Assembly (NCBI GenBank): GCA_000715685.1 | Contig: KL569401.1 | Span: 21,264 to 32,458, forward strand | Length of the DNA stretch: 11,195 nucleotides | Source of the DNA: Streptomyces lilacinus | GTDB taxonomy: Bacteria > Actinomycetota > Actinomycetes > Streptomycetales > Streptomycetaceae | Direction of reading: 5' to 3' | Part shown: piece after piece, positions 1 through 6,898 of the stretch | Position numbering within the stretch: position 1 is the first letter of the stretch | How the letters are laid out: each line of letters opens with the position of its first letter | The notes under the pieces: model-generated | Seen by the model: the letters and a program-made list of their open reading frames with translations, nothing else | Told to the model about the DNA's origin: nothing | Databases searched by the model: none | Position numbers and translations under genes: made by a program

Positions 1-64
1 GGTCGCGGCCGTCCGCGACTGCGCGCGCGCCGTCTCCCGCGATCTCGGCGCCGGGCGCTTCTGA
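1..64 (+). CDS. gylR: 3' end of a regulator gene, probable gylR (IclR family), cut by the window edge
   Basis: An open frame from base 2 ends at TGA 62-64 and encodes the C-terminal residues VAAVRDCARAVSRDLGAGRF. Only about 20 residues are visible, so no domain can be identified from this piece. The call rests on position and on the ending: in Streptomyces the glycerol operon is preceded, in the same direction, by gylR, an IclR-type regulator, and an amphipathic helix with an 'AVRDCARAVSRDLG'-like ending is typical of IclR effector domains. GylR is known as the glycerol-responsive regulator of the operon and of its own gene. A hairpin directly after the stop suggests that its transcript ends before glpF. 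The alternative is another gene at this position; extending the sequence to the left would settle it. Confidence 0.6.
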   Translation, partial: VAAVRDCARAVSRDLGAGRF

Positions 65-69
65 GGAGA

Positions 70-108
70 CGTCTTCGCGGGCCCGCCGGGAAGAGGCCCC
101 CGAAGACG
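70..108 (+). terminator. Hairpin terminator after the gylR fragment
   Basis: CGTCTTCG (70-77) pairs perfectly with CGAAGACG (101-108). After a C-C mismatch the stem continues as GGGCC (79-83) with GGCCC (95-99), leaving an 11-nt loop. The hairpin starts six bases after the stop codon. No U-tract follows, which is common for Streptomyces terminators. It probably separates gylR transcription from the glpF promoter region. Confidence 0.6.
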
Positions 109-417
109 CTGTCAAAACAGGTGCTGCGGTCGGATAATCACCCCCCTCGGGGCCCCCGAGACCGGCTCGTTACCGGTCGGTATCCGAACGTAGATTTACG
201 GCCAGTTGGCCGAGAGTTTCCGGTCACACAGGCCTTGACGCGCCCTTAACCGTGCAGAAAACTGCCGTGCATCGGTCGGCATTGTCGAACACCTAACGAC
301 AATATTCGCTATGGTGTGCAGTGCCACGGGACCGATCAACGCCCTCACGGAGGGCGCGGACCGCCGGAGGGACCCGGGGTTCGCCTTCCCCCTGGACGAA
401 GGACAAAGGAGTCGCGG
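109..417 (+). promoter_or_regulatory. glpF upstream regulatory region and leader
   Basis: This 309-bp stretch holds no credible gene. It is visibly richer in A/T than the flanking genes and contains several operator-like elements: a short dyad CTCGGGG-C-CCCCGAG at 146-160, TACCG-GT-CGGTA at 171-182, and ATTGTCG-N9-CGACAAT at 281-303. Possible promoter elements are a TAGATT -10-like hexamer at 191-196, a TTGACG -35-like hexamer at 235-240 without a good partner, and TATGGT at 310-315. A leader hairpin CGCCCT/AGGGCG lies at 340-356. In S. coelicolor the gyl operon is glycerol-inducible and glucose-repressed through GylR, so regulation here is expected. The individual -35/-10 assignments are weak. 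Confidence 0.55.
281..303. promoter_or_regulatory. Inverted repeat upstream of glpF, candidate GylR operator
   Basis: ATTGTCG (281-287) and CGACAAT (297-303) form a perfect 7-bp dyad separated by 9 nt. It lies about 115 bp upstream of the glpF start, just before a possible TATGGT -10 at 310-315. The position suits a repressor site overlapping the promoter. Assigning it to GylR is inference from the neighbouring regulator gene. Confidence 0.45.
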
Positions 418-1200
418 GTGTCCAGCTCCGACATCTTCACCGGTGAGCTCATCGGTACCGCAGTGTTGATCCTGCTCGGCGGCGGCGTGTGCGCCGCCGT
501 CACCCTGAAGCGCTCGAAGTCACAGGGCGCGGGCTGGCTCGCCATCACATTCGGCTGGGGTTTCGCCGTACTGGCCGGCGCCTACATCGGCGCCAAGTCC
601 GGTGCGCACCTCAACCCGGCCGTCACCCTCGGCCTCGCCCTCGACGGCGCGGTCAAGTGGGGCGACGTTCCGCTCTACATCGGCTCCCAGCTGCTCGGCG
701 CCATGATCGGCGCGACGCTGGTGTGGCTCACCTACTACGGCCAGTTCCGGGCCCACCTGACGGACCCGGAGCTCGTCGAGAGCCTCAACCCCGCCGAGGG
801 CATGGTCGACCAGACCGCGACGCCCCAGGCCGGCCCGGTGCTGGGCATCTTCTCCACCGGCCCCGAGGTCCGCAACGCGGTGCAGAACCTCGTCACCGAG
901 ATCATCGCCACCTCCGCGCTGGTGCTCTTCATCCTCACCATGGGTCTGACGAAGGGCCTGGCCAGCAGCGGCACGGGCACCCTGATGGTCGCCCTCGTCG
1001 TCGTCGGCATCGGCCTCTCGCTCGGCGGCCCGACCGGTTACGCCATCAACCCCGCCCGCGACCTCGGCCCGCGCATCGTGCACGCGCTGCTGCCGCTGCC
1101 CAACAAGGGCGGTTCAGACTGGGGCTACGCCTGGGTTCCGGTGGTCGGCCCGCTCGTCGGTGCCGCACTCGCCGCAGGCATCCACAAGATCGCGTTCTGA
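418..1200 (+). CDS. glpF: Glycerol uptake facilitator (MIP/aquaglyceroporin)
   Basis: A 260-residue integral membrane channel that lets glycerol diffuse into the cell, where GlpK traps it as glycerol-3-phosphate. It has the two half-helix signatures of the MIP family: HLNPAVTLG (NPA at residues 66-68) and [12 protein letters not shown] (NPA at 211-213). The Asp after NPAR (residue 215) is the hallmark of glycerol facilitators as opposed to water-only channels. Hydrophobic segments are spread over the whole length as expected for six helices, and the length is normal. I chose GTG 418 because AAGGAG at 406-411 sits 6 nt upstream and the protein starts right before the first helix ([19 protein letters not shown]). 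An in-frame extension to about 316 would add a low-complexity, Arg/Pro-rich leader without family support. It is the first gene of the operon, with 44 nt before glpK. Confidence 0.95.
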   Translation: MSSSDIFTGELIGTAVLILLGGGVCAAVTLKRSKSQGAGWLAITFGWGFAVLAGAYIGAKSGAHLNPAVTLGLALDGAVKWGDVPLYIGSQLLGAMIGATLVWLTYYGQFRAHLTDPELVESLNPAEGMVDQTATPQAGPVLGIFSTGPEVRNAVQNLVTEIIATSALVLFILTMGLTKGLASSGTGTLMVALVVVGIGLSLGGPTGYAINPARDLGPRIVHALLPLPNKGGSDWGYAWVPVVGPLVGAALAAGIHKIAF

Positions 1201-1244
1201 TCAGCACCGCCGAGACCTCTTCAGACTTCAGGAGCAGACACCCC

Positions 1245-2771
1245 ATGACCGACACCCACGGCCACGGCCCGTTCATCGCCGCGATCGACCAGGGCACCAC
1301 GTCCTCACGCTGCATCGTCTTCGACCGCGACGGCCGCATCGTCTCCGTCGACCAGAAGGAGCACGAGCAGATCTTCCCCAAGCCGGGCTGGGTCGAGCAC
1401 GACGCCATGGAGATCTGGACCAACGTCCAGGAAGTCGTGGCCGGCGCCGTCGAGAAGGCCGGCATCACCGCCGCCGACGTCAAGGCCATCGGCATCACCA
1501 ACCAGCGCGAGACCACGCTGCTGTGGGACAAGAACACCGGTGAGCCCGTCCACAACGCCATCGTCTGGCAGGACACCCGCACCGACGCCCTGTGCAAGGA
1601 GCTCGGCCGCAACGTCGGTCAGGACCGCTTCCGCCGCGAGACGGGCCTCCCGCTGGCCTCCTACTTCTCCGGCCCCAAGGTCCGCTGGCTGCTGGACAAC
1701 GTCGAGGGCCTGCGCGAGCGCGCCGAGGCCGGCGACATCCTCTTCGGCACCATGGACTCCTGGGTCATCTGGAACCTCACCGGTGGTGTCGACGGCGGTG
1801 TCCACGTCACCGACGTCACCAACGCCTCCCGCACCATGCTGATGAACCTGCGCACCCTGGCGTGGGACGAGCGCATCCTGTCCTCCATGGAGATCCCGGC
1901 CGCGGTCCTGCCGGAGATCCGCTCCTCCGCCGAGGTCTACGGCACCGCCAAGGGCGGCGCCCTGGCGGGCGTCCCCGTCGCCTCCGCGCTCGGCGACCAG
2001 CAGGCCGCCCTCTTCGGCCAGACCTGCTACGACAAGGGCGAGGCCAAGTCCACCTACGGCACCGGCACGTTCATGCTGATGAACACCGGCGACGAGCCCG
2101 TCCAGTCCTACAACGGCCTGCTCACCACCGTCGGCTACCGCATCGGCGACCAGAAGCCGGTCTACGCCCTCGAGGGCTCCATCGCCGTCACCGGCTCCCT
2201 CGTGCAGTGGATGCGCGACCAGATGGGCCTGATCAAGAGCGCCGCCGAGATCGAGACGCTCGCCAGCTCCGTCGAGGACAACGGCGGCGCCTACTTCGTG
2301 CCGGCCTTCTCCGGCCTGTTCGCCCCCTACTGGCGCTCCGACGCGCGCGGTGTCATCGCGGGCCTGACCCGCTACGTCACCAAGGCGCACATCGCCCGCG
2401 CCGTGCTCGAGGCCACCGCCTGGCAGACCCGCGAGATCACCGACGCCATGACCAAGGACTCCGGCGTCGAGCTGACCGCGCTCAAGGTCGACGGCGGCAT
2501 GACCTCCAACAACTTGCTGATGCAGACCCTCTCGGACTTCCTGGACGCACCGGTCGTGCGCCCGATGGTCGCCGAGACCACCTGCCTCGGCGCCGCCTAC
2601 GCCGCCGGGCTTGCCGTCGGCTTCTGGCCGGACACCGACGCCCTGCGCGCCAACTGGCGCCGGGCCGCCGAGTGGACCCCCCGCATGGACGCGGACACGC
2701 GTGACCGCGAGTACAAGAGCTGGCTCAAGGCCGTCGAGCGGACCATGGGCTGGATCGAGGACGAGGAGTAA
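1245..2771 (+). CDS. glpK: Glycerol kinase
   Basis: A 508-residue cytoplasmic FGGY-family kinase: ATP + glycerol gives ADP + sn-glycerol-3-phosphate. Visible motifs are the N-terminal phosphate-binding DQGTTSSR (residues 15-22), NQRET (86-90), WQDTR (108-112), [13 protein letters not shown] (from residue 140) and [10 protein letters not shown] with the likely catalytic Asp251. Further on are [27 protein letters not shown] and the C-terminal FGGY signature around [17 protein letters not shown]. Length is close to the usual 500 residues. The start is ATG 1245, preceded by AGGAG at 1230-1234; a longer open frame upstream only overlaps glpF in another frame. The loop before GDQQ ([18 protein letters not shown]) lacks the YHF-type histidine that is phosphorylated by HPr in low-GC Gram-positive GlpK, so PTS control by that route is not expected. 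Cotranscribed with glpF and glpD. Confidence 0.96.
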   Translation: MTDTHGHGPFIAAIDQGTTSSRCIVFDRDGRIVSVDQKEHEQIFPKPGWVEHDAMEIWTNVQEVVAGAVEKAGITAADVKAIGITNQRETTLLWDKNTGEPVHNAIVWQDTRTDALCKELGRNVGQDRFRRETGLPLASYFSGPKVRWLLDNVEGLRERAEAGDILFGTMDSWVIWNLTGGVDGGVHVTDVTNASRTMLMNLRTLAWDERILSSMEIPAAVLPEIRSSAEVYGTAKGGALAGVPVASALGDQQAALFGQTCYDKGEAKSTYGTGTFMLMNTGDEPVQSYNGLLTTVGYRIGDQKPVYALEGSIAVTGSLVQWMRDQMGLIKSAAEIETLASSVEDNGGAYFVPAFSGLFAPYWRSDARGVIAGLTRYVTKAHIARAVLEATAWQTREITDAMTKDSGVELTALKVDGGMTSNNLLMQTLSDFLDAPVVRPMVAETTCLGAAYAAGLAVGFWPDTDALRANWRRAAEWTPRMDADTRDREYKSWLKAVERTMGWIEDEE

Positions 2772-2773
2772 TC

Positions 2774-4381
2774 ATGACAACCCCGCAGAGCGTTCCGACC
2801 CTGGGAACGCACCCGGCTGCCGGCGCCAACCCGGGCCGCGCCGAAACCCGGGAACGGCTGTCCAAGGCGACGTACGACCTCCTGGTGATCGGCGGCGGCA
2901 TCCTGGGCACCTCGGTGGCCTGGCACGCCGCGCAGTCCGGACTGCGGGTCGCGATGGTGGACGCCGGCGACTTCGCCGGCGCCACCTCCTCCGCGTCCTC
3001 CAAGCTCGTCCACGGCGGCCTGCGCTACCTGCAGACCGGCGCGGTCAAGCTCGTCGCGGAGAACCACCACGAGCGCCGGGTGCTGGCCAAGGACGTGGCC
3101 CCGCACCTGGTCAACCCGCTCACCTTCTACCTGCCCGTCTACAAGGGCGGCCCGGTGGGCGCGGCCAAGCTCGGCGCAGGCGTCTTCGCCTACTCGGCGC
3201 TGTCCGCCTTCGGCGACGGCGTCGGCAAGGTCATCACCCCGGCCAAGGCCAAGGCCGACAACCCCGGTCTGCGCACGGACAACCTCAAGGCCGTGGCGGT
3301 CTACTACGACCACCAGATGAACGACTCCCGCGTCGCCGTCATGACGGTCCGCGCGGCCGTCGAGTCCGGCGCGGTCGTCCTCAACCACGCCGAGGTGACC
3401 GGCCTGCGCTTCACCCACGGCAAGGTGACCGGCGCGGAGCTCAAGGACCGTGTCGACGGCACGGAGTTCGGCATCGACGCGCGCGTCGTCCTCAACGCCA
3501 CCGGCCCGTGGGTGGACCACCTGCGGAAGCTGGAAGACAAGGGCGCCGCGCCGTCGATCCGCCTCTCCAAGGGCGCGCACATCGTGATGAAGCGCAAGTC
3601 GCCGTGGAAGGCCGCCATGGCCACCCCGATCGACAAGTACCGCATCACCTTCGCCCTCCCCTGGGAGGACCAGCTGCTGCTGGGCACCACCGACACCCAG
3701 TACGAGGGTGACCCGGCGGACGTGCGCGCCACCGAGGAGGACATCCAGCAGATCCTCGACGAGGCGGCGTTCTCCATCCAGGACGCGGACCTCGACCGCT
3801 CCCTGATGACGTACGCCTTCGCCGGCCTGCGCGTGCTGCCCGGCGGCCCGGGCGACGTCGCCCAGGCCAAGCGCGAGACGGTCGTCTCCGAGGGCAAGGG
3901 CGGCATGCTGTCGGTCGCCGGCGGCAAGTGGACCACCTACCGCCACATCGGCCGCACGGTGATGAACAAGCTCGCCAAGGTGCCCGGCAGCCCGCTGACC
4001 GAGGACATGGAGCCCGTCTCCAGCCTCGTCCGCCGCACCCCGCTGCCCGGTGTCGCCAACCCCAACGCGGTCGCCCACCGCCTGCTCGTGGACCGCGAGC
4101 CCGGCAGCCGCATGGACCCGCTGACGGCCCGTCACCTCGCCACCCACTACGGCTCGCTGTCCTTCGACATCGCGCGCCTGGTCAACGAGAACCCCGAGCT
4201 CGGCGAGCGGATCCACGAGGACGGCCCGGAGATCTGGGCGCAGGTCGTCTACGCCCGCGACCACGAGTGGGCCGAGACGGTCGACGACGTGCTGCGCCGC
4301 CGCACCACGCTGACCATCCGCGGCCTGGACACCGAGGACGTCCGCGCCAAGGTCAAGGACATGCTGGGCGACAAGCACTGA
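2774..4381 (+). CDS. glpD: Aerobic glycerol-3-phosphate dehydrogenase (FAD)
   Basis: A 535-residue FAD-dependent, membrane-associated dehydrogenase that oxidises sn-glycerol-3-phosphate to dihydroxyacetone phosphate and passes electrons to the respiratory quinone pool. The N-terminal Rossmann motif is YDLLVIGGGILGTSVAW (glycines around residues 40-45), followed by the family signature TSSASSKLVHGGLRYLQ (about 71-87). A second FAD-contact region, AGGKWTTYR, lies at about 382-390. The last ~120 residues match the usual C-terminal helical domain of GlpD. ATG 2774 comes only 2 nt after the glpK stop, and its GAGGAG ribosome binding site (2763-2768) lies inside the end of glpK, so translation is probably coupled. 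A ~33-residue hydrophilic N-terminal extension before the Rossmann fold is normal in actinobacteria. It is the last gene of the operon, closed by a strong terminator. Confidence 0.95.
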   Translation: MTTPQSVPTLGTHPAAGANPGRAETRERLSKATYDLLVIGGGILGTSVAWHAAQSGLRVAMVDAGDFAGATSSASSKLVHGGLRYLQTGAVKLVAENHHERRVLAKDVAPHLVNPLTFYLPVYKGGPVGAAKLGAGVFAYSALSAFGDGVGKVITPAKAKADNPGLRTDNLKAVAVYYDHQMNDSRVAVMTVRAAVESGAVVLNHAEVTGLRFTHGKVTGAELKDRVDGTEFGIDARVVLNATGPWVDHLRKLEDKGAAPSIRLSKGAHIVMKRKSPWKAAMATPIDKYRITFALPWEDQLLLGTTDTQYEGDPADVRATEEDIQQILDEAAFSIQDADLDRSLMTYAFAGLRVLPGGPGDVAQAKRETVVSEGKGGMLSVAGGKWTTYRHIGRTVMNKLAKVPGSPLTEDMEPVSSLVRRTPLPGVANPNAVAHRLLVDREPGSRMDPLTARHLATHYGSLSFDIARLVNENPELGERIHEDGPEIWAQVVYARDHEWAETVDDVLRRRTTLTIRGLDTEDVRAKVKDMLGDKH

Positions 4382-4393
4382 TCCCGTCGCGGT

Positions 4394-4428
4394 GAAGGGG
4401 AGGGACGCCCACGGCGTCCCTCCCCTTC
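4394..4428 (+). terminator. Strong terminator of the glpFKD operon
   Basis: GAAGGGGAGGGACGCC (4394-4409) pairs perfectly over 16 bp with its complement at 4413-4428, around a 3-nt CAC loop. It begins 13 nt after the glpD stop. The sequence after the stem (CGCTTGTG) is not a true U-tract, but a stem of this length and GC content should stop transcription. It marks the end of the glycerol operon. Confidence 0.85.
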
Positions 4429-4469
4429 CGCTTGTGAACCGAACGCAACCATCCCGTACTCGAACACGT

Positions 4470-4490
4470 CCCTCGAAGAGACGAGGGGGA
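4470..4490 (+). promoter_or_regulatory. Ribosome binding site of the GH18-like gene, partly inside a hairpin
   Basis: The Shine-Dalgarno sequence GAGGGGGA (4483-4490) precedes ATG 4495. Its first bases form the 3' arm of a perfect 6-bp hairpin, CCCTCG (4470-4475) with CGAGGG (4482-4487), loop AAGAGA. When folded, the hairpin would cover part of the ribosome binding site. The G-run beyond the stem could still pair with 16S rRNA. Functional control is inference. Confidence 0.4.
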
Positions 4491-4494
4491 CGAC

Positions 4495-5532
4495 ATGAAC
4501 CGGCCAAAAGCCCACCGCAGGACGCTGCTCAAGCGCGTCGCGCTGCGTCTCGCGCTGGCCCTGGCGCTGCTGGTGCTGGTGCCCGTGGTGACGGCCGGCA
4601 GCGCGCTGCGGGCCTCCTACGCCGGGGCTCCCGCCGAGGACGCGGTCACCCGGGGCCGGGACGCCCTCTGGCTCGGGCACGCCTGGGTGGACGGCCGGCG
4701 CGGCGCGGCGGACCTGGCCAAGCTGCGCGAGCGGATGGCCGGCACCGGCATCAAGGACCTCTACGTGCACGCGGGCCCGCTCGAGCACGACGGCACCCTG
4801 CCCGCCTCCGCCTACCGCAACGTCCGGTGGCTGCTCGACGCCGTGCACCGGGAGCTGCCGGGCGTGCGCGTCCAGGCCTGGCTCGGCGACAAGCTCGTCA
4901 AGCGGGGCGGCGGGGGCCTGCGGCTGGCCTCGACGGCGGCCCGCGACGCGGTGGTGGCCAGTGCCCGGCAGATGATGGCCGCCGGCTTCGAGGGCGTCCA
5001 TCTCGACGTCGAACCCGTGTCCACCGGCGACCGCCACTACCTCGCGCTGCTCGACGCCCTGCGCCCGGCGGTGCGTTCGAGCGGCGGGGTGCTCTCGGTG
5101 GCCGCCCAGCAGATCGACCCGCTGCCCTCGATGCACACCGCCTCCGGACTGCTGGGCAGCCAGAAGTGGTGGACGCAGAGCTACTTCGGCAAGGTCGCCC
5201 GCCGCGTGGACCAGATCGCCGTGATGTCGTACGACACCGCCCTGCCGTGGGAGAACCTCTACGGCGGCTACGTCGCCCAGCAGACGAGGCTCGCCCTGCA
5301 GGTGACGCCGACGGGGACGGACCTGCTGATGGGCCTGCCCTTCTACCACACCGACACCTGGGGCCATCAGAGCCGGGCCGAGACCGCCGCGGCCGCCGTG
5401 CGCGGCACCCGGCTGGGGCTGGGCCGCGAGGACCGGCACCGCCAGCGGTTCGGGGTGGCGCTGTACGTGGACTTCGCGGCCACCGACGCGGACTGGCGTG
5501 CGTACCGCGCCGGATGGGGTGTGCGTGGCTGA
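4495..5532 (+). CDS. Secreted or membrane-anchored protein resembling GH18 glycoside hydrolases
   Basis: 345 residues. A basic N-terminus (MNRPKAHRRTLLKR) and a hydrophobic stretch at about 16-37 indicate export, either with a cleaved signal peptide or as an N-anchored extracytoplasmic domain. The remainder reads like a TIM barrel: an early strand DALWLGHAW (56-64), GIKDLYVHAG (85-94), VRVQAWLG (124-131), then FEGVHLDVEP (165-174), QIAVMSYD (240-247) and LLMGLPFYHT (277-286). The segment at 165-173 fits the family-18 active-site pattern, with the last Asp (171) and catalytic Glu (173) kept but the first two acidic positions replaced by Glu166 and His169. MSYD at strand 6 also fits GH18. The substrate is unknown; a peptidoglycan or chitin-type glycan is possible, or binding only. 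The gene has its own ribosome binding site and lies after the operon terminator, so it is not part of the glycerol operon. I do not recognise a named orthologue. Confidence 0.75.
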   Translation: MNRPKAHRRTLLKRVALRLALALALLVLVPVVTAGSALRASYAGAPAEDAVTRGRDALWLGHAWVDGRRGAADLAKLRERMAGTGIKDLYVHAGPLEHDGTLPASAYRNVRWLLDAVHRELPGVRVQAWLGDKLVKRGGGGLRLASTAARDAVVASARQMMAAGFEGVHLDVEPVSTGDRHYLALLDALRPAVRSSGGVLSVAAQQIDPLPSMHTASGLLGSQKWWTQSYFGKVARRVDQIAVMSYDTALPWENLYGGYVAQQTRLALQVTPTGTDLLMGLPFYHTDTWGHQSRAETAAAAVRGTRLGLGREDRHRQRFGVALYVDFAATDADWRAYRAGWGVRG

Positions 5533-5552
5533 AAGTCCCTCCCTCTCGGGGG

Positions 5553-5583
5553 CTGCGAAGGGGGGTCGCCGAAGTCGTAGGCT
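5553..5583 (+). promoter_or_regulatory. Possible promoter for the PAC2 gene
   Basis: The 144-bp gap 5533-5676 has no gene. TAGGCT at 5578-5583 resembles the vegetative -10 of Streptomyces (TAGRRT-like). The only -35 candidate is CTGCGA at 5553-5558, with a 19-nt spacer, which is weak. A start near 5590 would leave an ~85-nt leader before GTG 5677. Confidence 0.3.
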
Positions 5584-5676
5584 TGGGGAACACGCAAGAC
5601 AACCGCAATCGCATGGAACGGCAACCGGCGGTGGCACGGCAGCGATCCGTGCGCCCCGGTCGGAAGGAGGCGCTGG

Positions 5677-6741
5677 GTGATCGAGCTTGAGGGGGTTCCC
5701 GAGCTGATCGACCCGGTCATGATCTGTGCCTTCGAGGGCTGGAACGACGCCGGTGACGCCGCCTCCAGCGCGGTCGCGCACCTGGACCGGGAGTGGAAGG
5801 GCGAGGTCTTCGCCGCCCTCGACGCCGAGGACTACTACGACTTCCAGGTCAACCGGCCCACCGTCTGGCTGGACGGGGGCGTCCGCAAGATCACCTGGCC
5901 GACCACCCGGCTGTCCGTGGTGCGCACGGGCGCCGACAAGGGCGCGCCGCGTGACCTCGTCCTCGTGCGCGGCATCGAGCCCAGCATGCGCTGGCGGTCG
6001 TTCTGCAACGAGATCCTGGGCTTCGCCCACGAGCTGGGCGTGGAGATGGTGGTGATCCTGGGCTCGCTGCTCGGCGACACCCCGCACACCCGGCCCGTGC
6101 CGGTCAGCGGCGTCACTTCCGACCCGGACCTGGCCCGCACCCTGGATCTGGAGGAGTCCCGCTACGAGGGCCCGACCGGCATCGTCGGCATCCTGCAGGA
6201 GGCGTGCACCCACGCCGGCGTCCCGGCCGTGAGCCTGTGGGCGGCCGTGCCGCACTACGTCTCCCAGCCGCCGAACCCGAAGGCCACCCTGGCGCTGCTC
6301 AACCGCCTGGAGGACCTGATCGACCTGCGCGTCCCGCAGGGCGAGCTCCCGGAGGACGCGCGCGCCTGGCAGCTGGGCGTGGACCAGCTGGCGGCCGAGG
6401 ACAGCGAGGTCGCGGAGTACGTCCAGTCGCTGGAGGAGGCCCGGGACACCGCGGACCTGCCGGAGGCGTCCGGCGAGGCCATCGCCCGGGAGTTCGAGCG
6501 GTACCTGCGCCGCCGCGACGGCCAGCCCGGTCCCGGGCAGCCGCCGGGCGGCCTCGCGGCCGAGCCCGGCCTGGCCGAGGGCGGCCGCGACGCCTCGTAC
6601 CTGCGGGACACCGCCAGCGGCCGGACGCGCCCGCCGCGGCCGGCGGCCCGGGACGACGAGGAGTCCGGCGCGGGGGAGCGGGACAAGGGCCAGGACAAGG
6701 GCTCCGACAAGGGCCACGAGGGCCCGACGGACGACGACTGA
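5677..6741 (+). CDS. parJ: PAC2-family protein, probable ParJ (modulator of ParA)
   Basis: 354 residues. The first ~285 form a PAC2-type domain, with the conserved start ELIDPVMICAFEGWNDAGDAAS (about 9-30) and LVLVRGIEPSMRWRSFCNEIL, VVILGSLLGDTPHTRPVPV and YEGPTGIVGILQ further on. In S. coelicolor the PAC2 protein next to glpD (SCO1662, ParJ) binds ParA, regulates its polymerisation and affects chromosome segregation during sporulation. The same family and the same neighbourhood make orthology likely. The last ~70 residues are hydrophilic and low in complexity: Gly/Pro-rich, then charged with three DKG units (DKGQDKGSDKG), probably disordered. GTG 5677 is chosen because AAGGAGG at 5664-5670 lies 6 nt upstream and the family-typical N-terminus follows at once. 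No membrane segments are seen. The ParA link is taken from the literature, not from sequence motifs. Confidence 0.88.
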   Translation: MIELEGVPELIDPVMICAFEGWNDAGDAASSAVAHLDREWKGEVFAALDAEDYYDFQVNRPTVWLDGGVRKITWPTTRLSVVRTGADKGAPRDLVLVRGIEPSMRWRSFCNEILGFAHELGVEMVVILGSLLGDTPHTRPVPVSGVTSDPDLARTLDLEESRYEGPTGIVGILQEACTHAGVPAVSLWAAVPHYVSQPPNPKATLALLNRLEDLIDLRVPQGELPEDARAWQLGVDQLAAEDSEVAEYVQSLEEARDTADLPEASGEAIAREFERYLRRRDGQPGPGQPPGGLAAEPGLAEGGRDASYLRDTASGRTRPPRPAARDDEESGAGERDKGQDKGSDKGHEGPTDDD

Positions 6742-6755
6742 CGGGCGGGCGCCCG
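6742..6755 (+). terminator. Short hairpin just after parJ
   Basis: CGGGC (6742-6746) pairs with GCCCG (6751-6755) around a 4-nt loop, immediately after the TGA at 6739-6741. The stem is only 5 bp and no T-run follows, so it is at best a weak or partial terminator. Confidence 0.3.
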
Positions 6756-6834
6756 ACAGCCGCCGCCGTGCGACATTCGCGGGATATTGACGCGACGCAC
6801 CCTATGGGGCGGTCGTACACTTGTCTGCCCGGTG

Positions 6835-6876
6835 AAGGCCGGTTCGTCACCCGAGGAGGGTGAGGGGCCGGCCTTT
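6835..6876 (+). promoter_or_regulatory. Large structured leader hairpin before the HAD gene
   Basis: AAGGCCGG (6835-6842) pairs perfectly with CCGGCCTT (6868-6875). Inside, TCACCC (6847-6852) pairs with GGGTGA (6858-6863) around a GAGGA loop; TTCG and GGGG form a symmetric internal loop. A TTT follows the 3' arm (6874-6876). The HAD ribosome binding site starts 10 nt later. A TACACT -10-like element at 6816-6821 would start transcription just before the hairpin. It could be an attenuator or a 5' stabilising structure. No riboswitch class was recognised. Confidence 0.5.
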
Positions 6877-6898
6877 CGTCCCCCCAGGAGGTGTGCGG

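Noticed and set aside
316..417. Longer N-terminus for GlpF starting near 316
   Set aside because: The added residues are low-complexity and Arg/Pro-rich, no ribosome binding site supports them, and GTG 418 has AAGGAG at ideal spacing.
489..1244. Long upstream extension of the glycerol kinase frame
   Set aside because: It is an out-of-frame shadow of glpF with Arg/His/Pro-rich translation. ATG 1245 has its own ribosome binding site and family-typical N-terminus.
2597..4507. 636-codon minus-strand open frame opposite glpD
   Set aside because: High-GC shadow on the antisense strand with biased Ala/Arg/Gly/Val composition and no domain signatures. The plus strand holds a clear glpD.
4249..6717. 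822-codon minus-strand open frame opposite the GH18-like gene and parJ
   Set aside because: Spans two real genes and a gap on the opposite strand, has low-complexity translation and no family motif.
6860..6898. GTG start for the HAD protein at 6860
   Set aside because: It lies inside the leader hairpin and upstream of the strong AGGAGG site, which serves ATG 6899.
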